64,000 nucleotides of DNA from Owenia fusiformis (GCA_903813345.2 CAIIXF020000001.1:54455885-54519884); one strand, 5' to 3'; counted from the stretch's first letter, positions 10,001 to 21,597 are shown. The notes: generated by a model from the sequence alone, not told the origin. A program made the numbers and translations.

Positions 10001-10674
10001 TTCGGTAGACCCTGAGACTGTAGACCGGAAGTAAATTTACGAGTCGAGTAAAAAGTGATAATGTTCTTGTTATGAAGTTGGGAAGTCAAAACAGTTCTTA
10101 TAGGAAGTCAAAGTAAGCATTCGAAGATCATTTAGAAGCATGTAAAATCAAATCCACGGCAAAATTGAAATGACTAAAATCTTTGTATGTTTTCTTCTTC
10201 GTTTTCTTCGTGGACCTCAGAGAAGACACTTCCGGTTTAATAATCGGTGAGTTTATCGATCAAAAAATATATTTTTATGAATATCTTCGGTATCTGCTTA
10301 AATATAGTATGTTTATTTGTGTTGATTGTTAAATTACAAAATAGGTTGGGAAAAAATATGTCCAAGTCGTTTGATCTTGTCCCAGAAGCAATATTTTGTC
10401 ATTTCCGTCGCTTAGAATTCCTCTAAGGCTGGCTCTCTAGCAAAATTGGCAATCAAAATGCTAAAGAGCCTTAAAATTTAAGGCTCTTTAGCCAAATTGG
10501 TTACCAAAATGCTAAAGAGCCTGAAATTTTAGGCTCTCCAGTCACGGCCTTATTTTTGACATCAGGCTGCGCATGCGTATTGGAAGGAGTGGATGGATCG
10601 GTAAATATAGTGACAAAGACCTTTCGGACTTTTCTCTTATATTACTAAAGGTACCATTGATAGTGCTGACTGTG

Positions 10675-10990
10675 AATGACAATTAATAAATGTACATATA
10701 ACACAAGTCAGTGACTAGCTTCCCTTTATGCAATATCAAAATACTGTACTAAATATATTTCCGGATAAGTTCGATCGTTGCCAGTATAAGCTATGAATAT
10801 TGAATTTATGAAGAGCAATGACAATTACTAAATGTACATACATGTATAACACAAGTCAGTGACTAGCTTCCCTTTATGCAATACCAAAATACTGTACTAA
10901 ATATATTTCCGGATAAGTTCGTTGCCAGTAAGCTATGAATATTGAATTAATGAAGAGCAATGACAATTACTAAATGTACATATAACACAA
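10675..10990. repeat. ~136-bp satellite array, right part
   Basis: Two and a bit units in the same orientation as 6207-6878 (ttccctttat at 10720 and 10869; one unit is 149 bp because of small insertions such as gatc and catg). It is the continuation of the array split by the hAT-like element. Confidence 0.88.
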
Positions 10991-11465
10991 ACAGTAGAAT
11001 AGTTATGTCCAGTATATGTACGACATCAGGAATTAAATGCATTATCAAATGGTAATTAGTTGATTGAATGTAATAAATAATGCATTTAACCCAGCATGAA
11101 AGAATGCCAGGACATACATTCTAACTAAAGAAATGCTGATCTGACATCCCCTTTACATTTTTTCTTTTTTTTTGTTTTGAATTGTGAACACCATGACATA
11201 TACAAACTACTCAAAAGTTTTAAAATAATGGTTTTGAAATTATTTTTAAATTAAAACATATTCGAGTCTAGGTACACGCCCCAGTGACCCCATACCCTTC
11301 CGCTACTTGAGTACACAGGTATTACAACTTCTCAGATAGGTGGGGAGGTATGTAGTCTTGGGGGGGGGGGGGAAAGGCTTGTTACTACACTTATAGAAGC
11401 TCAATAGGAAAATGAGTAATATACAAACGTGGTGGGGTGATTTTATTGATATTGAACAGAATAAT

Positions 11466-11582
11466 GAGTAATGCCTTGGTCACATTTGCTCTGATTGATT
11501 GATTGATTCAAAATTGAATACAATATTGAGCAAAGCACTCAATCGGCCGGTGCCCGGAGCAAATTTGACCCAGGCATAATGG
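11466..11582. repeat. Hairpin element with ~23-bp arms
   Basis: taatgccttggtcacatttg (11467) is inverted at 11557-11580 (gagcaaatttgacccaggca) with about two mismatches. A (gatt)n run and a CpG block cggccggtgcccgg lie between. It is a likely MITE remnant. Confidence 0.55.
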
Positions 11583-11990
11583 CTACACTAGTTGTTTGAA
11601 GTGAGATTAGAATAACAACCGGTCCGATTTACGCAAAATATAAAATAAAACGTAAAAACGGTAACATCAACTTGAAAACATTAAAAATGAATTTTAAGGG
11701 TTGACATTGACCCAGGGTGATTACAATTTTGGAACTGGGCATGGTTGATTTTGAAATAAAGCATAAGTTCTAGAAAACAGTTTTAGAGCATAAGCTATAA
11801 CACAAGTGATAAGTATGAATCGTGTGCCACATGGTTGTTTTAACATGCTTTTTATACATTTTGTTATTCCAAAATCGAAGTGGAAATGGATAGCTTATCT
11901 TAATGATTTGCACAATGTAAAAAGAAAGTCATGAAAATGAAAGTCATCAAAGATCTAATAATTAATTAAAAAAAACGTTATGTAACCTAC

Positions 11991-12247
11991 TGTAACTTCA
12001 TCTCGCTCTTTATCAGAATTGGCCACGTGCTGTAGTCATTGATGAGTTCTATCACTTGGAAAGTGAAATAGCCAGAGCAGCCGAAAAATATGCCGAGCCA
12101 CACTAATCTACGAAACAAATGCACGCTAGTTTTAAAAGATCGTGGAAGGCCGTGGAGAGTTGTATTGTCCGCAAAATCATATATACGTTCTTTAAATGTG
12201 GGAAGCTTATCCTTTTGTTGATTATGACTTTCTATTTTTACATCCAT
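11991..12247 (-). CDS. DEG/ENaC sodium channel exon 1 (N-terminus and TM1)
   Basis: This first coding exon encodes 85 residues plus a split codon. The start ATG has a strong context (aagATGG) and an in-frame TGA three codons upstream. The cytoplasmic N-terminus holds the conserved His-Gly gating pair in NTTLHGLPRS. It is followed by RRLVWLGIFFGCSGYFTFQ, the TM1 helix (about residues 46-67), and LINDYSTWPILIKSEMKL, the segment linking TM1 to the extracellular FPAVTICN motif. The donor CA|GTAGGT (11990) leaves phase 2, which exactly matches the acceptor at 5983. The DEG/ENaC family forms trimeric, amiloride-sensitive, Na+-selective channels at the plasma membrane, gated by peptides, protons or mechanical force. 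Which subtype this is cannot be told from these segments. Confidence 0.85.
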
Positions 12248-12488
12248 CTTGATTCAGCCTTTTCTAAATTCAACTCGTCTGTATTGTATGTCTCTCATCG
12301 CCGAATGCCACTTAAATGAGTCCAATATCACATATAATGAAATAACCAATTATATAATTGTATACCCCAACGCATAGGCGATGTTAAAGGCATTGTTTCT
12401 AAACTAATTAATTTTATTAGTTCTCATTAATTCTAGTTCTAGTTAATTCTAGATTCTAGTTCATCTAATTCAATTTGTGTTGTTACAG

Positions 12489-12584
12489 GAATCGGTGGAT
12501 GTACCAAGACTGCATTCACTCTATGAATTTGGTAATCCTCGAAAGTCTTCATTGGGTAGCAGATTAGAGCCAGTAGATGTTTGA
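12489..12584 (+). CDS. Candidate terminal exon, 31 residues
   Basis: After a good acceptor (aatttgtgttgttacag) an open frame reads ESVDVPRLHSLYEFGN, then RKSSLGSRLEPVDV, and stops at TGA. An AATAAA lies at 12713. The C-terminus EPVDV resembles a PDZ-ligand-like end. No partner exons are recognised on the + strand nearby, and the DEG/ENaC gene runs the other way, so this may be chance. Confidence 0.25.
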   Translation, partial: ESVDVPRLHSLYEFGNPRKSSLGSRLEPVDV

Positions 12585-12589
12585 TTCTT

Positions 12590-13489
12590 AATTCTGCTTT
12601 TTAATTGGTTCATTAACAGTTTGACGAGTCTTTTAAATCACCAAATATAAACAGGTGTTTATAGTTGAAACACTTTTGGTTGGCATATTCATGGAGGGGG
12701 GTGTACGTAGAAAATAAAATAAATGTCCTCATAACATTTAAACACAATTGGAATATCATGTGTGATCATTTGTCTGGTAGGTTTCTGACTGTACTAGCTG
12801 CATTGTTTTTAACATCAATATTAATTCACTAGGTTACCTCATATGATATTGACATTGCAGTAGTGGGCATCTCTGAATCGAACAATTGAGAAGTATTCTA
12901 TCGACATGAACGGCTTCTCTTATGCGTATGTACGGGTTGTTCTGAAAGTATGGGACCCCCTAGACACACATACAGTATAATGATGTATCCAGAGAATATG
13001 TTATATTTCATTTTAAAGGTTATCCAACGTTACATTGATTTGCAAAGTAGTATGGTTCTACAAAACAGGAATAAATGATATATGACATATAACATCGAGG
13101 TGTATTCCAAAATAATTTTCTGAAAATGCCCGGTGAAAACATTATGAAGACATATTCAACAAAATCTGCTCTTAAATACAGCAAATATTCTTTCAGTTAA
13201 GGACCTACATGTATACAGGAGCTCACTAGAGATACCCTCCCTTTATGTACATAGAGAAGGGTTTGAATTTCTTTTCAGAACAACTCTAAGTCTGTTCTGA
13301 TACCTGCGATAACTAGAGTATTCAAAATTCATTCAATAGTTCTAGAATGCGAGGCTGATGTGTATATTAACCTATTGATTAAGTAGCTATAAAGTCCAGA
13401 AATTGATTGTCAAATATACGGGTAGTAACCAAAGTATAAGAGATTTTAGTTTCCGTATATTAAATTGGTATTTGGAAGTGCGTGATTAT
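12590..13489. other. Gene-free stretch with one repeat fragment
   Basis: No coding sequence is supported. 12931-13060 (gggttgttctgaaagtatgg, then tatatttcattttaaagg and tccaacgttacattgatttgc) is a diverged relative of the left half of the repeat at 60924. The rest is AT-rich and unremarkable. Confidence 0.5.
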
Positions 13490-14290
13490 GGCATTATTTT
13501 TGCTTCTTAATTCATTTAATTCAAATATATTCGATATATGAAATATTTATATTCGCTAAATCATTTTTCCATTCGGTAAAAACGTTTATATATGTTTGTT
13601 TGTTACAGCAAATTAAGTTTTCAAAATAGCCAATCACTTAATACATTAATACTATGTGCATTAAATTACATATTTCATTCGTTAAATGATATTTTTTACG
13701 TAAATTGTTATGGTATTCCTTAAGAGTAACACATTATATGCACAATATTGAATTTCTACTTGAACCCTACCGAAATAAGTTTGCTTATATTTACCAAATG
13801 GTTTATTTTTCTATGACATAGTTAATGCATTTTACCGAAAGTTAATTTGCTATTTACCGAATGCAATAAAGTAATATTCGATAACTTGCGTTGTTGTTCG
13901 ATATTTCTTCACGTGACTTCGAGATTTGCAAAATGGCTGCGCAGCTATTCTACATAGTACAAATATATCACGTGACTGAAACTCTCGTAAATTATCGAAA
14001 AAAAGAAATTTATCGAATGTGGCATTCGGTATTTACCGAATATGAATAATTTAAATACCGAATGTACAAATAATTAATTGAATTATATGTGCAAATACAT
14101 GTATAAATATCAAATGTGAATTGTCAATACAAAGAACAAGTGAAACTATTTAGCGAATATAAATTGTATACTAGCTTATTACATTTGACAAAATAAAAAA
14201 CATTCGATAGATTGGGTAAAGGTTTGGTAAATTGTTTGTTTCATTTGGTATTTATGGAATATTAATGTACCGAATAAAGAAGCAGTTTAA
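13490..14290. repeat. AT-rich imperfect palindrome with TACCGAAT/ATTCGGTA motifs
   Basis: At least seven TACCGAAT or ATTCGGTA-type sites (for example 13572, 13768, 13855, 14022, 14056, 14268), plus ATTCGATA and TTATCGAA, are spread over 800 bp. The orientations are roughly mirrored around 13930-13990, where two CACGTGA sites flank tggctgcgcagc. The ends ttgcttctta and aaagaagca are also inverted. It is probably a large foldback element; no coding sequence is seen. Confidence 0.5.
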
Positions 14291-14479
14291 ACACCATACG
14301 CGATATCACAGCTGATATTCAATGATTTTCGTTTTTACTTGCTTCCTGACGTACTTAATATTTCATATTAATCCAAGGAGTTCAAAATATTTTTATGGCA
14401 AATCACTCAAAAATACAATATTTATTCGCTCTGTCATTTACAATATACATATTGGAATAAGGTCATTTATACATAATAT

Positions 14480-14976
14480 CTTACACCCCAGTCACATATC
14501 CTACGGCGACCTTGCGGTCTATCATATCTGCGGCCAGTAACATTTCTACGCTCGCCGTGGAATTTCTGCGCTCTCATACTTTTGAAGTCACATTTCCCAC
14601 GGCAGCCGCACGGTGAGTTAAAAATTTATGTTGATAAATAATACTTTTTTCATTTTATTTACATCGGGACAATTTATAAATGTTGTTCATAGTGCTAGGA
14701 TGTAATATCAAATGAAAAGTGATCGTGAAACATTGACAAATAATGATTCAATCTTGTTGAGCCAGTTGATTTCTACGGGGACCTCAAAAATGAACAAATA
14801 TTATAACTCCGAGTTATAATTTCTACGGCGACCCTGCAGCCTGTAAAAAACTGGATACGCCGTACGGAGGCCGCAAGGCGAGCGTAGTTTTCCTACGCTC
14901 GCCGCAGAAATACACTGATTTAATTGATCTGCAGTCGACGCACGGCCTCCGTACGACAAATGTGACTGGGGTGTAA
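14480..14976. mobile_element. TTACACCCCAGTCACAT MITE, copy 1 (full length)
   Basis: It starts cttacaccccagtcacat and ends atgtgactggggtgtaag, a perfect 18-bp TIR. It contains CpG-rich blocks (cctacggcgaccttgcggtc, gtacggaggccgcaaggcga) separated by an AT-rich centre. No transposase. Confidence 0.8.
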
Positions 14977-15183
14977 GAATATCACACTAAAAGAGCTGTG
15001 CAATACGTAATCAAACGCTTCATAAGCGATGCGTTATACGAGAATAATAAACATGTATTGATAAGAAAAATTACCTCAAACTTATAGCTTAGAAACCTAA
15101 ATCATATATTTAAAATCATTGTGTATTATTTTGTGTTGCACTGTGTACTCCAAATTGTGAAAAATTGGAATTTTATTTTTTGG

Positions 15184-15474
15184 TGATTTTTTCTGCGCTC
15201 TCATACTTTTGTAGTCACATTTCCCACGGCAGCCGCACGGTGAATTTTAAATTTCTGTTGATAAATAATACTTTTTTCATTTTATTTACATCAGGACAAT
15301 TTATAAATGTTATTCATAGTGTTAGGATGTAATATCAAATGAAAAGTGATCGTGAAATATTGACAAATAATGATTCAATCTTGTTGAGCCAGTTGATTTC
15401 TACGGGGACCTCAGATTTAATTGATCTGCGGTCGACGCACGCCCTCCGTACGACAAATGTGACTGGAGTGTAAC
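15184..15474. mobile_element. Same MITE family, copy 2 (5'-truncated)
   Basis: It begins inside the unit at tttctgcgctctcatacttt and runs to acaaatgtgactggagtgtaa. It shares the central AT-rich core with copies 1 and 3 almost base for base. Confidence 0.8.
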
Positions 15475-15484
15475 ACATAAGTCT

Positions 15485-15848
15485 TACACCCCAGTCACAT
15501 TTCCTACGGCGACCTTGCGGTCTATCATTTCTGCGGCCAGTAACATTTCTACGCTCGCCGTAGAATTTCTGCGCTCTCATACTTTTGCAGTCACATTTCC
15601 CACGGCAGCCGCACGGTGAATTTTAAATTTCTGTTGATAAATAATACTTTTTTCATTTTATTTACATCAGGACAATTTATAAATGTTATTCATAGTGCTA
15701 GGATGTAATATCAAATGAAAAGTGATCGTGAAATATTGACAAATAATGATTCAATCTTGTTGAGGAAGTTGATTTCTACGGGGACCTCAGATTTAATTGA
15801 TCTGTGGTCGACGCACGCCCTCCGTACGACAAATGTGACTAGAGTGTA
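15485..15848. mobile_element. Same MITE family, copy 3
   Basis: It starts ttacaccccagtcacatttc and ends gtgactagagtgtaa. Both flanks carry cacataagtc, which may be a target duplication of 8-10 bp. It differs from copy 1 by an internal deletion (no gtacggaggccgcaag block). Confidence 0.8.
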
Positions 15849-17567
15849 ACACATAAGTCTTATTCCCATTATTGGGGAAAGTCGTAAGACGGCTCATCAT
15901 CCCCGCCCACCATTGTTCCAACTCCGGAGCGTTTCTTTGTTTAGTTTCAGTTATGAAACACTTCGTCGGGCGATTTGGTTGGACACCGTTGACTAACGTC
16001 AAGTAAAACACATTTAGAGAAAGAGATAATCAAAAACTGCAAAATTCATTACACAATGTCAATACGAGTCTACATTGACCTATTTGAGCTTAAATACAGA
16101 TCTCAATTCGGAGCAAATAAAATAGAATCTCATGTTATACATGCAATGTACACGTAGGCTAATAGAAACAATTATTTATATCTAAAATCTATGCAAATAT
16201 ACATACAATATGGATATTGCATGCAGTTGTTTAAACACATGTTCACGTTACAATTCTAAAATTCTACATCATAAAAACCTCGCTAAATCAGTTTCAGAGT
16301 TCGTACTCAAGAGGAAGTACACGAGTTCGTACTCAAGAGGAAGTACACGAGACATTGCATTGGAAAATACGTCGAACATTACAATTATATCATGAAACCT
16401 GACACAAACATCATTAAGATATTGGGTAATATCCTAGATGCGAGTAGAAATAATCTTGATTTACGTCATTAAAAATTCTCAATTCAGTCAAATTGGTATC
16501 ATATTTGGAATCTCCATATAAAACTACATCTAAAAATGTGGTCTTGAAAAGAGTTTATCAACTTTGAAAATTTAATTTTCTTTGAAAATATGACTTCTAG
16601 GTCAGGGAGATTCCCCATAGACCCCATGTTGTAAAACTACAAAAAGTGAAATATATTTTCTTCTACTGGACTTAATTTGTATAACTATCACATACATAAG
16701 GGTAATATGAAAAGTGAACCACTAAAACTGATGCATATTCCAGTTTAAGGGAATTTCGTGATACCCTGCCATATTATTTCCCCCGAGTCAGCCACCTGGT
16801 GGCGAAACTGGTAACTACTTACTCGCATCTGAGTTGAGAGCGAGGTAGAACTAATTGCAAACGGGCTTAAACTGATTAAGAACGTATTAAAGACTGCTTA
16901 TGGACGAGTTAGCAAAAATATAACTATATCACATCAAACAAGTTGCCACTGCGTTCTTCAAAACTGGTATTGGTCAGCAAAGGTGATATTGACATTTTTG
17001 AAATTTTGTAATAAATTGTCAATTGTCTTTCAAAATATTTTTTGGGTGCCAAAATGCTTGTTTTCTAAAAGAAAAATATACAATCTTTCAAATAAAAATA
17101 AGGTAAAAACTTTTCTAGAACTGAACATTTTCGCACAAAAACCTGTTGAAATCAATGTAAGGCATAATTCAATAATCAGTGATTTCAAGCGCAACTTACA
17201 TCTACTTACGTCTTTCTTATTCATATTTCAAAATATACGACAGCCTTGCCCAAGTCGGTCTCTTTTTCTTATCTTGATTTCTATTATGACCGCCGTGTAC
17301 CAATTAGAAAGCTACGTGCTTAACCGACTCAATTGTAGGTAAATTTGACCAATCAACGACGGCCCTGCAGCGTTAGCTCATTATTATGCACGGTCAAGAC
17401 AAGTACACTTTTCACGAACAAATCCTTCGGCAAATCTTGCACAATTCATCGTGAAAATACAAATATTTTATCAGATAAATATCAATCTGAGTTTAGTGGA
17501 TGCCGGTGAGAAGATTTCTACAAGAAACTTTGAAAAGATCTCTGATATTGTCGAATACGATTCAGAT
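15849..17567. other. Gene-free stretch with a small MITE and a 26-bp duplication
   Basis: No gene is seen. 16298-16350 holds two copies of a 26-bp unit (agttcgtactcaagaggaag). 16436-16830 is bounded by an exact 11-bp inverted repeat AGATGCGAGTA/TACTCGCATCT and contains gccacctggtggcgaaactg. A related end is seen in inverted orientation at 45551 (gatgccagtagtcagttccc). Confidence 0.5.
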
Positions 17568-20500
17568 TAGACAGGTTCCAATTTCAGAATATCTCAAGGG
17601 AAAGGGTTTTTAAGGCATTTTTTAGAAAAAGCAACAGAGCTATTTTTTCTGGATCAGTTTTTCACGTGATAAAGATATTAAAAGATGACAGCTCAACGGG
17701 GTGGTCACGACACTGAATTTTAGCGTTTTTACCCCCCTAGGGAATTATTTTAGGGGGTACTATAATATTAGTTCATAACTCAAAGGATATCTAAACTATT
17801 GTTCTGAGTTCTACAGCATACATTGTTAGTACAAAGATGAATACTACCCTAAAGTTATAGGTTGATATATTTGTTGGTTTCGGAAAAATACAATTAATTA
17901 GAAAAAATATGCAATTTTTGTCATTTTTTTCTTGCTTATTTTATATTTGTAGCTTCAAGCAAATTATGATAACTTAAACAGCTCAAAGTAGTATTCTAAC
18001 AACATTCCCAAGCTATGTGTGATATTGTAATACATCTATTATAGTGATGAAGTACTATTTTGTAATTTTAATATGACTTTATAGTGCCCTACCCCTGATA
18101 AATAGAAGAAAGTTGGTGTGGTTTTCTTCTGGTTTTAACATTTTATTGTCTTCTTAGTTGAAGATACAATCAATTCTGTCAGTTAACCATGAGAAACTTT
18201 ACAATGGTTAACTATTCCCATGAATAGAGGGTTGGGACCTCAAAAATACCAGAACTGTTCAGTGGCATCCTTGGGCTACCCTCTTCATAGCATTTTCCTT
18301 ATATCATCCGATAAAATCTGCAGGGGACACTATAAGAAACCTATATATCTAAGATACTAGTAATGAAGATACTGAATTCAAATTTTCAGGATTTGGTCCT
18401 GGTATGATAGGTATCTGTATGACAAAAATGCCATAGTAACAAGAATACGACACTATTTGTAAATGTGTTTTAAGAGGTTTTGTCATTCTCTTCATATTTT
18501 TAATTCTAAATATGTCTACAATGTGGGATGATTAAAATTATGGTAAAGAAATATTTTCTATTGTTCTATTGTTCTCTAAAACAGAAGTTGCTACGCTCTA
18601 TTTGTCAGGAAATTAAAATGGAAACTGAAAAATGAGTTTCTTCCTACTGAATAGCAATTTGGTAGACCAAGGCTGACACGCACAGGAGAAAACGTCTATC
18701 AGTTCTATGTCATTTTGTTGTTATTTTTTTATTTATCGTGCTCTAGGACTTATAACACCTAATGCTGAATCTTTTCCAACTGCAAAGGAAGGCAAGATTT
18801 TAATAATGAACATTCATATATCTCAAATATCTCAACAAAGATTTGGACAATGATGATGAAACTCTAAGGGAAAACTAGACGAAACATTAATGTGAGTGGT
18901 CCAAAAATAACACTTACATGTTTTGAAAAAGTTATGCTCTCGGGTGAATCAGTGCTCATTTAAGGATAGTCTGAATCAGGTGAATTTTTTAACCTAATTG
19001 TACCCTCCCCAAACCACCAAATTTTGACAATTGTCGAAAAGTGGCAAACAACAATTAAACAAACATCATTAAAGTTCAATATGGCTATTTCGCTTCTCTG
19101 TCATAAAGATATGGTAATATCTCAGGTCAATCAATAAATTTCACAAGTGACACTCTATCTTATGAAGAAAATATTATCGTATTTGAAGACATGTCAAAAA
19201 TTTGGTTGAAATAATTTTGTCACTCCTGATTTGACCTGCAAAGGTTCAGGTAAGTTATCACAAACAATTTCAGACAGTTATATCTTTGATTATGACTATT
19301 TTCTGACCATGACGACAGGTATACAGGGATAACAAAGTCAATCGGACTCGGAGATATTTCACTAGCAATCAACCCATCAATATATTTTTTCAAAGTTGTT
19401 GACCTCATTTTCACCAAAAATGCAATCATTTTAACAATGTTTAATGCATTACTATTCTTTATTTTAATGTATCAAATAGCTCTTGAAAAGAAAACTGAAG
19501 TCCCCTAAGATTAGTGTTCCCCATGTTATTTCCCCTTTGAAAAAATTCATGCTATCCATTGGTTTCAGTTCATTTTGGTCATCCAAATTCAGTGTCTTTA
19601 AAGTCCCTGGAGCAATCCACCTATCCTCTTAGGAAATAGAACATGTCTCAAAGCATATTCTAATTATGCATTCAACAATATAATTAAAGGTTGCTTCTTT
19701 GGTAAAAATTAGGTCAACATTTTTAGTAAAAAGTATGTTGATTGGGCCATTCCCTTTAATATCACTTAGGTCTGATTAATCATTATATTTACTTTTCTTG
19801 AAGATAATGAATAGATCTAAAAGATATACCCATGTTCATGGTCAGAAAATATTCATAATTCAAGTTAGAATTGTCTGAAGTTGTTTGCGATAACCTACAT
19901 GCTCCTTTATAACATTATTATGTAAATACCTGTGTAAGTGGAACACTCTCCGTTCTGCGTTCCACTTAGAAGATGTTCCACTTACAGAGGTTTTGGGTTC
20001 ACAGGGAACATACAAAATCAAATATAGGATTTATATGTATCATTGGAAATATGATTCTCCCTTCATTACAGGGCAGGTATATACCATTAATAATCCATTT
20101 ATTTAACTCAAAAAGGTATCTGACATTCTTAATCCTCCTCATTCTGCCAAAAATGTTTTCTGATATTCTTAATCCTCCTAATTGTGCCAGTCTCAGGTAC
20201 AAGGATAAGGCAATTAAGTTTTAAAGACTTGTTCCTACTGTTAATAATTCAATTGTTTTTAAATGACATTTTTAATCTTACTTATTAAGTTTGAAACAAA
20301 CAGCAAGGGATATTAATTAGTGGTAGCATCACGTGTCCAGTTCTACAGGAGGTTAATCCAATTTTCTGAAATCTTATGAAATCTTAATTTGCTGATAATC
20401 AAATTAATTATTGGTTGCATCACATGTTGACCTCTACAGGAGGTTAATCCATTAAAATCCATTAAAATCCTAATTTGCCAATTATTACAGTATTACCTGT

Positions 20501-21597
20501 TTTCATACCCAGATATCATTGAAGGAGATTAATTCTGTTTACATATATCAATATTGAAATCTATGGAAATTGACTATTCCACTTAGCAGGTTAATTTTTC
20601 AATATGGGGTGTCCACTGTTCAAGTTTGGAGGTGTTCCACTTACAGAGATTCAATTAACATTAAGTCAATGGGTTTTTAAAACGGGACTTTGAAAAGGCG
20701 TTCCACTTGGGAGGTGTTCCACTTACAGAGGTGTTCCACTTAGCAGGTTCTACTGTACATTACTTGTGCATAATGACCACCATAGTCTAGTTGCTCAAAT
20801 GAGATCAATTGATGAATATAATGTTTAGACTTTATGTCAATGTCCAGACTGTATGCCAACCTCTCTAGTATGTGATTTCACTAGATTTCATTATGATACA
20901 TGTACTTAATTGAAAACTTACATATAAAATATCTTAAGTCCTATATTCTAGTAATAAATGAATTAGAATGTCACCTAACATTTGATGATGGTATGAATTT
21001 ATTGATTTGGTATCTATCAATACATGTTTCTAACTTAATGCTGCAAAATGATAAAATTCACCACATCCACTTTCTTCAATTTTCCAGGGGTAGGGCACTA
21101 TAAAGTCATATTAAAATTACAAAATAGTACTTCATAACTAAAATAGATGTATTACAATACCACACATAGCTTAGAAATGTTTTTAGAATACTACTTTGAG
21201 TTGTTAAAGCTGTCATATTGTGCTTGAAGCTACAAATATAAAATTGGCAAGACAAAAATTGCGTATCTTTTTCCTGTTTTTTGTATTTTTCTGAGACCAA
21301 TAAGGGTATCAACCCATAACTTTAGGATAGTATTCATATTTGTACTAGCAATGTATGGTGTACAACTCAGAACAATAGCTCATCTATCCTTTGAGTTATG
21401 AACTAGTTTCATAGTACCCCCTAGAATATTTTCCTAGGGGGGTAAAAATGCCAAAATTTAGTGTCGTGACCACCCCGTTGAGCTGTCATCTTTTAATATC
21501 TTTATCAGCATGAAAAAATGATCTAGTAAAAATAGGTCTGTTGCTTTTTCTAAAAAATGCCTCAAAAACTTGAATTATTTGAATTGGAACCTGTCTA
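17568..21597. mobile_element. 4-kb foldback element with ~520-bp inverted arms
   Basis: The left arm 17568-18097 begins tagacaggttccaatttcag. The right arm 21086-21597 is its inverted copy, ending ggaacctgtcta. Long stretches match, such as agctcaacggggtggtcacg and cctagggaatt-type blocks, with scattered substitutions and small indels. The ~3-kb interior has no convincing ORF, only a pogo-like fragment at 19925-20755. A non-autonomous foldback or large MITE is likely. The terminal target duplication was not identified. Confidence 0.8.
19925..20755. mobile_element. pogo/Tigger-like non-autonomous fragment
   Basis: The right end reads, inverted, acagtagaacctgctaagtg gaacacctc, and ttccacttacagagg/ttccacttagcagg repeats occur at both ends in inverted orientation (19940-19992 and 20570-20750). 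Similar CAGTARAACCTG ends recur at 43230-43685 and 45270. No transposase. Confidence 0.5.

Larger units (their letters stand above)
6879..10674. mobile_element. hAT-like TIR element (3.8 kb), composite
   Basis: The left end caaagtcagcactatcaatg and the inverted right end cacagtcagcactatcaatg match, and similarity continues for roughly 200 bp with indels (inner arms about 7121-7215 and 10480-10605). Both sides are flanked by aatgacaa (6871-6878 and 10675-10682), and the satellite unit continues across the site, so this is an 8-bp target-site duplication. That length and the CA...TG ends fit the hAT superfamily. I find no transposase, so it is non-autonomous. Its interior has been filled by retroelements. 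Confidence 0.75.
5983..11990 (-). other. DEG/ENaC intron 1 (about 6 kb), packed with mobile DNA
   Basis: The - strand donor CA|GTAGGT at 11990 and the acceptor at 5983 give matching codon phase. The intron contains, in order, a ~136-bp satellite, a 3.8-kb hAT-like element (with a SINE head and two retrotransposon remnants inside, one split by a solo LTR), the rest of the satellite, and a small hairpin at 11466-11582. No other host exon is seen. Confidence 0.7.

Noticed and set aside
19973-20224. ORFs on both strands in the foldback interior
   Set aside because: They overlap pogo-like repeat sequence and read on both strands without motifs.
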